NCBI GenBank assembly: GCA_021828085.1
Contig: JAKATE010000117.1
Location: 1-6,086 of the forward strand
DNA: 6,086 bases
Direction: 5' to 3'
Source: Thermoplasmata archaeon
GTDB lineage: Archaea > Thermoplasmatota > Thermoplasmata > Lutacidiplasmatales > UBA184
Part shown: in pieces, positions 1 to 5,460 of the stretch
Layout of the letters: every line of letters starts with the position of its first letter
Position numbering within the stretch: the stretch's first letter is position 1
Notes under the pieces: model-generated
The model's database searches: none
Seen by the model: the letters and a program-made list of their open reading frames with translations, nothing else
Told to the model about the DNA's origin: nothing
Program-made: the position numbers and the translations under genes

Positions 1-255
1 GCGCTCATCGCGGATGTGGCCGTCCTTCCCGATCACCGGCGACGCGGGCTCGGCCAAGCGCTGCTTGCGCGCTCCCTTCGCGGGCTGGTCGCCCTGGGCT
101 TCTCCCAGGTCACCCTCTGGGTTACCCAGGCGAACGAGCCTGCGCGCAAGCTCTACGAGCGGCTCGGCTTCCGGGTCGACGGGCAGGGCCACATCCTCCG
201 CTGGACCCGCCCGGGCGGCGCTCCCGCGGTACCCTCGGGCAACCCTCCAGCTTAA
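1..255 (+). CDS. GNAT-family N-acetyltransferase, C-terminal part (5' truncated by window edge)
   Basis: The reading frame is open from base 1 to a TAA stop at 253-255, giving the last 84 residues. GNAT proteins transfer an acetyl group from acetyl-CoA to an amine on a small molecule or protein. What is visible is the acetyl-CoA binding loop (R13-x-x-G16-x-G18, inside V8-L-P-D-H-R-R-R-G-L-G, followed by Q-A-L-L) and the late motif N45-E-P-A-R-K-L-Y-E-R-L-G-F57, whose Tyr52 is the usual general acid. A short Pro/Gly/Ala-rich tail (residues 71-84) follows the last strand and looks non-conserved. An internal GTG at 16 is not the likely start, because the GNAT fold needs the strands encoded upstream of the window. 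The substrate cannot be predicted. nadB follows on the same strand after 24 bp, but may have its own promoter. Confidence 0.85.
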   Translation, partial: ALIADVAVLPDHRRRGLGQALLARSLRGLVALGFSQVTLWVTQANEPARKLYERLGFRVDGQGHILRWTRPGGAPAVPSGNPPA

Positions 256-260
256 TCGAC
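246..260 (+). promoter_or_regulatory. possible TATA-like element upstream of nadB
   Basis: An AT-rich patch (CTTAAT at 251-256) stands out in otherwise GC-rich sequence. It is centred about 26 nt before the nadB ATG, the usual spacing between an archaeal TATA box and the transcription start. No Shine-Dalgarno sequence precedes the ATG, so a leaderless nadB transcript is possible. The patch also contains the TAA stop of the preceding gene, which alone could explain its composition. This is inference from spacing only. Confidence 0.22.
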
Positions 261-279
261 CCCCCGGTTTGGCACCCTC

Positions 280-1848
280 ATGCCCCCGGAGGAGTGTGAC
301 CTCCTCATCGTCGGAAGCGGCATCGCCGGCCTCTACGTTGCCCTGCGCGCGCACGAGGAAGGACTTCGACCCTGCGTCGCCACCAAGGCGACCCTGATGG
401 AATCGAACACCCGTTACGCCCAGGGGGGGATCGCGGCCGCGATCGGGGAGGGCGACTCTCCCCAGCTCCACTTCCGCGACACCCTCCTCGCCGGGGCCGG
501 CCTCACCGAACCCGCGGCGGCCCGCGCGCTCACCGAGGAGGCCCCCCAGCGCATCGAGGACCTGATCCGGCTCGGCGTCCCCTTCGATACCTCGGAAGGA
601 CGCATCCTGCTCGGACGCGAGGCCGCCCACTCGAGGAGCCGGATCCTCCACGCGGGGGGGGACGCCACCGGCCTCCACATCGAGGAGACGCTCCAGCATC
701 GCGTGAAGGAGGCGGGGATCGAGATCCGCGAGCACGCGCTCCTGGAGGACCTTCGGATCGAAGGCGGGAGGGTCCGCGGTGCCCGACTCCGTCAAAGGGG
801 GACCGTGCTGGAGATCCCGACCCTCCGGGTCGTGCTCGCCACCGGAGGGGTGGGGTACCTCTATTTCCAGACGACGAACCCCCCTGTCGCCACGGGGGAA
901 GGCATCGCCATCGCGGCCCGGGCCGGGGCCTGGGTCCGCGACATGGAGTTCATCCAGTTCCACCCCACCGCCTTCTGCCGGGAGGGGGCCCCGCACTTCC
1001 TCATCACCGAGGCGGTCCGCGGAGAGGGGGCTTGGCTCCGGAACGCCCGCGGGGAGCGCTTCATGCCCCGCTACCACCCCCTTGGGGAGCTCGCCCCCCG
1101 GGACGTCGTCTCCCGGTCCATCGCCTTCGAGCTCGGGCGGACGGGCAAGCCCTGCGTCTTCCTGGACGCCCGCAGCATCCCCCGGGCCAGGCTCGCGCTG
1201 CGTTTCCCCACCGTGAACCACTTCCTCCAGGAACAGGGGCTCGACCTCTCGGAGGACCTCATCCCGGTCTCCCCGGTCGCACATTACACGGTCGGGGGGG
1301 TCGCGACCAACCTGGACGGGCAAACGAGCGTACCGGGGCTCTACGCGTGCGGGGAGGTCGCTTCGACCGGGGTCCATGGGGCCAACCGCCTCGCCAGCAA
1401 TTCGCTCATGGAGGGACTGGTCTTCGGGGAGAGGATCGTGCGTTCCCTGCGAAGGAAGGCACGCTGGCGGGGCTTCGGCCCCATCCCCCGGCCCGTCCCG
1501 TTGGCCTGGCCCTTACCTCCCGAGAGAGACCGGCCTCGCCCGATGGCGCTGGACCAGAACGGACTGGCCCAGCTCCTTTGGACCCACGTGGGCATCCTGC
1601 GCGACCGGAAGAACCTCGAGGGGGCGGTCCGCCAACTCACACTCGCCCTGGCCGGGCCGCACCCCCGCCGTGCCCCTCGGGGCAAGGCTCCCGCGCGGCC
1701 CGACCTGCTCCTCACTGCTTTGCTCATCGCCAGTAGCGCTCTGGCCCGGGAGGAGAGCCGCGGAGCCCACTACCGCAAGGACTTCCCCCGACCCCGCCGC
1801 GCCTGGAAGCGCCACCTGGGCATCCATCTGGAGCCCACAGGTTCCTAG
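280..1848 (+). CDS. nadB: L-aspartate oxidase NadB
   Basis: FAD enzyme that oxidises L-aspartate to iminoaspartate, using O2 or fumarate as acceptor; quinolinate synthase NadA then makes quinolinate for NAD synthesis. The 522-residue length is normal. The N-terminal FAD site is G12-S-G-I-A-G-L18. The N43-T-R-Y-A-Q-G-G50 segment is typical of NadB and lacks the histidine that anchors FAD covalently in succinate dehydrogenase. Other family blocks are H117-S-R-S-R-I-L-H-A-G-G-D-A-T-G131, A187-T-G-G, D221-M-E-F-I-Q-F-H-P-T230, T243-E-A-V-R-G-E-G250 and H366-G-A-N-R-L-A-S-N-S-L376. Likely counterparts of E. coli catalytic residues are E114, H228, R274, H335 and R370. A helical C-terminal domain (about 425-515) ends with the conserved S493-R-G-A-H-Y-R-K-D-F-P. 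The ATG at 280 places the FAD motif at the usual distance from the N terminus. nadA and nadC are not in the window. The gene converges with the GltD-like gene, with 13 bp between stops. Confidence 0.96.
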   Translation: MPPEECDLLIVGSGIAGLYVALRAHEEGLRPCVATKATLMESNTRYAQGGIAAAIGEGDSPQLHFRDTLLAGAGLTEPAAARALTEEAPQRIEDLIRLGVPFDTSEGRILLGREAAHSRSRILHAGGDATGLHIEETLQHRVKEAGIEIREHALLEDLRIEGGRVRGARLRQRGTVLEIPTLRVVLATGGVGYLYFQTTNPPVATGEGIAIAARAGAWVRDMEFIQFHPTAFCREGAPHFLITEAVRGEGAWLRNARGERFMPRYHPLGELAPRDVVSRSIAFELGRTGKPCVFLDARSIPRARLALRFPTVNHFLQEQGLDLSEDLIPVSPVAHYTVGGVATNLDGQTSVPGLYACGEVASTGVHGANRLASNSLMEGLVFGERIVRSLRRKARWRGFGPIPRPVPLAWPLPPERDRPRPMALDQNGLAQLLWTHVGILRDRKNLEGAVRQLTLALAGPHPRRAPRGKAPARPDLLLTALLIASSALAREESRGAHYRKDFPRPRRAWKRHLGIHLEPTGS

Positions 1849-1861
1849 GGGGACGGCCCTC

Positions 1862-3298
1862 TCAGAGGTGCCAGGTGGGTCCGCCGTAGCCCGGCGGGGT
1901 CCTCGGAAGGGGCGTGGGGCCCCCGAAAGGGTCCGGTCGGGGGGATGGCTGGCCCCCGGTCTTCTTCGCCACGTAGGCGTCGATGACCTCGGCGGCCCGG
2001 CTCCCGGCGGACATGGCGTAGACGATGGACTTCCCGCCGGAGGCGAAGACCCCGTCCACATCGGTCATCCAGTCCTCCTTCTTCCCCTCTGGCCATGCCT
2101 GACGGGAGACCTGGAGGCCGAGCTCGGGCGGGAGGCCCTCGAGGTCCGCCCTCTCCCCGGCGGCGACGATCACCGTGTCGCACTCGATGACCTCCTCGCT
2201 GTTCGGCACGTCCTTCACGGTGGGGCGTCCCCGCGCGTCCGGGGGTCCCGGCTCGGTGCGGCTGATCACCAAGCGCTCCACCCGGCCCTTCCCTTCGATC
2301 CGGACCGGGGAGCGGAAGAAGAGGAACCGAACCCCTTCCTCCTCAGCCTGGGAGAGCTCCTCCTCGCTCGCCGGCATCGCTTCGCGCGCGCGGCGGTACA
2401 CGACCATCACATCGCCCTTCCCGGCGAGCCGGAGGCTCGACCGGGCCGCATCCATGGCCACATCCCCGCCCCCGATCACCACGATGCGCCTCCCTTTGCG
2501 CCCGAAGAGGGTGTCGGGACCGGTGTTCACCGCGAGAAGGTACTCGAGGGCGTGGAAGACCCCGGGGAGCTCCTCGCCCGGGATCCCCAGCAAGCGCGGG
2601 TTCGAGGCCCCGATGGCCAGGAAGACCGCCAGGTACCCCTCCTGGAGCAGCCCCTCCGGGGTGAAGTCCCGGCCGCAGCGCTTTCCCACCACGAAGGTCA
2701 CGTCGAGGTTCTTCCACCGCGCAAGGTCGAGCCCGAGCTCGTCCCCTTCGAGGTGGTAGCGCGGGATCGTGAGCATCTGCCCCCCGAGCTGGCTGAACTC
2801 CTCGAAGAGGGTGATCGCGTAGCCCCGCAGGGAGAGTTCCCAGGCCGCCATGAGGCCGGCCGGACCGCCCCCCACGATGGCGATGCGCTGGTTCTTCGGC
2901 TTGCTCGGAACGTAGAGGAGGTCGGACTTCCCGTGCTCCATGGCGGCGCGCTTGAGGTGGCGGATGGCGATGGGAACCCCCCGACCCCCCATGATGCAGT
3001 CCTCCTCGCAATAGTGGTAGCAGGTCTTGCACAGCACGTAGGCCAGCGGGTTGTCCTGGAGCGTGAGCCGGGCCGCCTCGTCGAACTTCCCCTGCCCGAT
3101 CAGGGTGTTGTACCCCCGGCAGTCCTGCGTGATGGGGCAGGCCTGCACGCAGTAGGGCATGGCGCACTCGAGGCAGCGCTGGCCTTCCAACACCGCCTCC
3201 TCGCGGGTGTACGGGTGGAAGATCTCCTCGAATTGCGACGCACGCTCCTCCCCCGGATCCTCGGGGATGGGGGTGCGGACGTAGCGGTTGGGTCCCAT
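1862..3298 (-). CDS. GltD-like FAD/[4Fe-4S] NAD(P)H oxidoreductase (glutamate synthase small-subunit family)
   Basis: 478 residues with the architecture shared by GltD, NfnL and PreT: an N-terminal iron-sulfur domain, then interleaved FAD and NAD(P)H domains. Such proteins pass electrons between NAD(P)H and a partner subunit through FAD and two [4Fe-4S] clusters. Visible cysteines are C42, C45, C50, C54 (standard C-x2-C-x4-C-x3-C), an extra C60, then C90, C93, C97, C101. The FAD loop is G143-G-G-P-A-G-L149. The NAD(P)H loop is G276-G-G-D-V-A-M-D-A-A-R286, followed by Y301-R-R-A-R-E-A-M-P-A-S-E-E-E, where the arginines favour NADPH. The late FAD motif F418-A-S-G-G-K-S is shorter than usual, and a 28-residue Pro/Gly-rich tail follows G449. 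The ATG at 3298 has GGAG 7 nt upstream and gives a family-like N terminus; the frame stays open upstream to 3424, but that extension looks non-conserved. No gltB-like large subunit is present, so 'glutamate synthase' should not be assumed. Confidence 0.88.
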   Translation of the reverse strand: MGPNRYVRTPIPEDPGEERASQFEEIFHPYTREEAVLEGQRCLECAMPYCVQACPITQDCRGYNTLIGQGKFDEAARLTLQDNPLAYVLCKTCYHYCEEDCIMGGRGVPIAIRHLKRAAMEHGKSDLLYVPSKPKNQRIAIVGGGPAGLMAAWELSLRGYAITLFEEFSQLGGQMLTIPRYHLEGDELGLDLARWKNLDVTFVVGKRCGRDFTPEGLLQEGYLAVFLAIGASNPRLLGIPGEELPGVFHALEYLLAVNTGPDTLFGRKGRRIVVIGGGDVAMDAARSSLRLAGKGDVMVVYRRAREAMPASEEELSQAEEEGVRFLFFRSPVRIEGKGRVERLVISRTEPGPPDARGRPTVKDVPNSEEVIECDTVIVAAGERADLEGLPPELGLQVSRQAWPEGKKEDWMTDVDGVFASGGKSIVYAMSAGSRAAEVIDAYVAKKTGGQPSPRPDPFGGPTPLPRTPPGYGGPTWHL

Positions 3299-3456
3299 GA
3301 GTAGTCTCCGGGAGGGTTCTCCTGAGCGTTCGGGCTGAAGAGGGGAGCCCACTAAACGGTTGAGTGAAACCGCGGTCGGAACGGCCTCCTCCCTCCAAGG
3401 CTCGGCCGTGGGCCCCTTCCCCAAAGGGTAAGGCCCTCCAACCTTCTCGAGGGACC
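3299..3456. promoter_or_regulatory. divergent intergenic region with inverted repeats
   Basis: This 158-bp gap separates the divergent GltD-like and acyl-CoA dehydrogenase genes and must carry both promoters. Three inverted repeats are visible. GGGCT (3332-3336) pairs with AGCCC (3346-3350). ACGGCC (3381-3386) pairs exactly with GGCCGT (3404-3409) across 17 nt. An imperfect stem spans 3410-3436: GGG with CCC, CCTTCCC with GGG-T-AAGG, around a CAAA loop. AT-rich candidates for TATA boxes are 3351-3358 (minus strand) and 3423-3431 (plus strand, centred about 30 nt before the ATG at 3457). Short dyads arise easily in GC-rich DNA, so a regulatory role is inference. Confidence 0.35.
3306..3309 (-). 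promoter_or_regulatory. Shine-Dalgarno site of the GltD-like gene
   Basis: Read on the minus strand, GGAG lies 7 nt before the ATG at 3298. This is the only clear Shine-Dalgarno sequence at a gene start in the window, and it supports 3298 over the upstream in-frame ATG at 3424. A TATA-like CGTTTAG on the minus strand (3352-3358) lies about 58 nt upstream of the ATG and would give a leader of roughly 30 nt. Confidence 0.5.
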
Positions 3457-4608
3457 ATGGATCTCGCCCTCACCTCGGAGCAGGAGGCCCTCCGTCAGAC
3501 CCTCCGGAGCTTCGTCCAGAAGGAGCTCGCCCCGGTCGCCGACCGGATGGACCGGGAGGACGAGTTCCCGCTCGGGCTCTTCCGGAAGCTCGGGGAACTT
3601 GGATTCCTTGGCATCACGCTGCCGGCCGAGTTCGGAGGGGCCGGACTCGGCTACCTCGAGCAAGCCCTCGTCCTGGAGGAGCTCGCGCGTGCAAGCCCAG
3701 CTTTCGCCCTCTCGGTGGGCGCCCACAGCAACCTCTGCCTGGACAACCTCCACCGCAACGCGAGCGGTCCCCTTCGGGAGCGCTACGCCCCCGACCTCGC
3801 CTCCGGGAAGGCTGTGGGGGCCCTCGGGCTCACCGAGCCCGGGGCCGGCTCCGACGCCACCTCCCTCCGGACCCGCGCCGAGCGCAAGGGGGACCACTAC
3901 GAGATCACCGGCTCGAAGCAGTTCATCACCAACGGCCCCATCGCCGACACGCTCATCGTCTACGCCAAGACCGATCCGGCCCGGGGCGCCCATGGCATCA
4001 GCGCGTTCGTGGTGGAGAGGGGGTTGGCGGGCTTCTCCACCCTGCGCAAGCTCGACAAGATGGGGATGCGCGGTTCCCCCACGGGCGAGCTCGCCTTCGA
4101 CCACGTCCGCGTCCCCTTGGAGAACCTCCTCGGCCAGGAGAACGAGGGGGTGGGCGTGATGATGAGCGGCCTCAACGTGGAGAGGGCCGTGCTCGCGGCC
4201 ATCCCCCTGGGGATCATGGAGAGCTGCCTCGAGCTCTCGGTGAAGTACTCCTTGGAGCGCGAGCAGTTCGGGCAGAGGATCGGCTCCTTCGAGCTCATCC
4301 AGGAGAAGCTCGCGAACATGTACATGGACCTCGAGGCCTCCCGCCTGCTGCTCTACCGGGCGCTGGAGGCGGTCACGGTGGACAAGCGGAGGGGGCGCCC
4401 CTCCTGCGCGGCGCTCACGTTCGCCAGCGAGGCGTCCACGCGCGTCGCCCTGTCCGCGATCCAGATCCACGGGGGCTATGGCTACATGCGCGACCTCCCG
4501 CTGGAGAGGCTCGCCCGGGACGCGAAGCTCCTCGAGATCGGGGCGGGCACTTCCGAGATCCGCCGGCTCGTCATCGCGAGGGAGCTGCTCGGGCCCGGGC
4601 GCTCGTGA
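3457..4608 (+). CDS. acyl-CoA dehydrogenase, isovaleryl-CoA dehydrogenase type
   Basis: FAD flavoenzyme that introduces the alpha-beta double bond into an acyl-CoA and passes electrons to electron-transfer flavoprotein. The 383-residue length is standard. Landmarks are L124-T-E-P-G-A-G-S-D133 and I157-T-N-G around the flavin, R270 onward of the R-x-x-F-G motif (R268-E-Q-F-G-Q), H338-G-G-Y-G and the C-terminal A364-G-T-S-E-I-R-R. Resemblance to isovaleryl-CoA dehydrogenase is strong: G63-L-G-Y-L-E, S86-V-G-A-H-S-N-L-C and M236-S-G-L-N-V-E-R-A-V-L-A. The catalytic base is probably E242 in that last segment, as in isovaleryl-CoA dehydrogenase; the position that holds the catalytic Glu in most relatives (the E of YEGT) reads I-G-A-G-T here. 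Leucine degradation is therefore the best guess, though another branched or long acyl-CoA cannot be excluded. The ATG at 3457 gives the usual family N terminus; no good Shine-Dalgarno precedes it. The stop overlaps the sfsA start by 4 bp. No ETF or carboxylase genes are in the window. Confidence 0.93.
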   Translation: MDLALTSEQEALRQTLRSFVQKELAPVADRMDREDEFPLGLFRKLGELGFLGITLPAEFGGAGLGYLEQALVLEELARASPAFALSVGAHSNLCLDNLHRNASGPLRERYAPDLASGKAVGALGLTEPGAGSDATSLRTRAERKGDHYEITGSKQFITNGPIADTLIVYAKTDPARGAHGISAFVVERGLAGFSTLRKLDKMGMRGSPTGELAFDHVRVPLENLLGQENEGVGVMMSGLNVERAVLAAIPLGIMESCLELSVKYSLEREQFGQRIGSFELIQEKLANMYMDLEASRLLLYRALEAVTVDKRRGRPSCAALTFASEASTRVALSAIQIHGGYGYMRDLPLERLARDAKLLEIGAGTSEIRRLVIARELLGPGRS

Positions 4609-5438
4609 GACCGGAAGGCCCGCGGGCACGGAGGGGGACCGCGCCCCCGCCCCGCGGGCTCAGCTTCGATTATCCCGGGGGGATCTTCCCGGTGCGGGTG
4701 CTCTCCCGCCCGAACCGCTTCCTCGTGAGGGTCCGTTTCCCCGGGGGACCGACCGCCGCGGCCCACCTTCCGAACCCGGGCCGGTTAAGGGAGCTGCTCA
4801 CACCGGGGGTCCGGGGACATGTCTGGCTCCGGCCCCGTCGCGCCCCTCCGGGTGGGCGACGGACCGGCTACACGCTCGTGGACGTCAGGGCCCCTGCCGG
4901 CGGGCGGGGGTGGGTCTCGGTGGACACTCAGCTCGCCCGTGTCCTCGTCGAGCGCGCCCTGTCCCGGGGTCTCCTCCCCCCACTGGACAACTGGGGGCTC
5001 TGGACGAGCGAGGTCCGTTGGGGCGCGCACCGGTTCGACCACGCCGTGGTGGAGAACGGAAGAACGAGCCGACCGAGCGCCCTTCTTGAAGTGAAGAGCT
5101 CCAACCTGAGGGAGGGCCGGACCGCGCTCTTTCCCGATGCGCCCACGGTCCGGGGGACCGGACATGTGGAGGCGCTCACGCGATTCGTCCGTTCGGGTGG
5201 ACGGGCGGCGCTCCTCTTCCTCGTACAACGCTCCGACGTCTCCGAGCTGCGCCCCTACGGCGCCATGGACCCGGCCTTCGCCCGGGCCGTCGAGCGTGCC
5301 CGCCGGGCAGGGGTGAGGCTCCTTGCGCGTTCCTTGAGGGTCCATCCGGGGGGAGCGGCCTGGGGCCGGGAGCTCCCGGTCCGCGCCCCTCGCTGGGAGG
5401 CCGCCCGGGACCTCAACGCCGGGGACTTTATGGGCTGA
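4605..5438 (+). CDS. sfsA: SfsA-family protein (DNA/RNA nuclease SfsA-like)
   Basis: SfsA was named for an E. coli gene that stimulates maltose metabolism when overexpressed. The family pairs an N-terminal OB-like domain with a nuclease-type fold, and its cellular role is unsettled. Seen here: the N-terminal signature N37-R-F and H54-L-P-N-P-G-R-L-R-E-L-L-T-P-G68; V106-D-T-Q; the core S135-E-V-R-W-G-A-H-R-F-D145; the E162-V-K-S-S-N-L168 motif (D145, E162 and K164 match a PD-(D/E)xK-like metal site); and F176-P-D-A-P-T-V-R-G-T-G-H187. From GTG at 4605 the protein has 277 residues, longer than the roughly 230-240 usual for the family. The first 20 or so residues are Arg/Pro-rich and look non-conserved. 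A GTG at 4692 (residue 30) is an alternative start with a purine-rich GGGGGGATC (4677-4685) before it. The GTGA overlap with the upstream gene suggests co-transcription and translational coupling if 4605 is right. Confidence 0.9.
   Translation: MRPEGPRARRGTAPPPRGLSFDYPGGIFPVRVLSRPNRFLVRVRFPGGPTAAAHLPNPGRLRELLTPGVRGHVWLRPRRAPPGGRRTGYTLVDVRAPAGGRGWVSVDTQLARVLVERALSRGLLPPLDNWGLWTSEVRWGAHRFDHAVVENGRTSRPSALLEVKSSNLREGRTALFPDAPTVRGTGHVEALTRFVRSGGRAALLFLVQRSDVSELRPYGAMDPAFARAVERARRAGVRLLARSLRVHPGGAAWGRELPVRAPRWEAARDLNAGDFMG
5422..5434 (+). promoter_or_regulatory. possible TATA-like element upstream of the phosphopantoate ligase gene
   Basis: ACTTTATG at 5425-5432, inside the end of sfsA, is the most TATA-like patch near this start. 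It is centred about 33 nt before the GTG at 5461. The 22 bp between genes are C-rich with no Shine-Dalgarno sequence, so a short-leader or leaderless transcript is possible. The patch encodes the last residues of SfsA, so coding constraint could also explain it. Confidence 0.25.
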
Positions 5439-5460
5439 GGGCCTCCCTCCCCGGCCTCCC

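Noticed and set aside
1032..1736. Alternative plus-strand frame inside nadB
   Set aside because: Out of frame with nadB, which is intact and conserved across this region; low-complexity translation.
1849..1861. Terminator between the convergent stops
   Set aside because: The 13-bp gap has no T-run and no clear hairpin, so a terminator cannot be supported.
1376..3304. Long plus-strand open frame (642 codons) across the nadB end and opposite the GltD-like gene
   Set aside because: It is a shadow frame from high GC. Its translation has no recognisable domain, while the other strand encodes a clear GltD-like protein.
3299..3424. 42-residue N-terminal extension of the GltD-like protein from ATG 3424
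   Set aside because: The extension is not family-like, it fills the divergent promoter region, and the ATG at 3298 has a well-spaced GGAG.
3364..3456. 31-residue N-terminal extension of the acyl-CoA dehydrogenase from 3364
   Set aside because: Acyl-CoA dehydrogenases normally begin at the segment encoded from 3457; the extension is Pro/Arg-rich and overlaps the promoter region.
3352..4629. Minus-strand open frame of 425 codons opposite the acyl-CoA dehydrogenase
   Set aside because: It is the antisense of a clearly conserved enzyme; stop codons are rare in GC-rich DNA and the translation has no family features.
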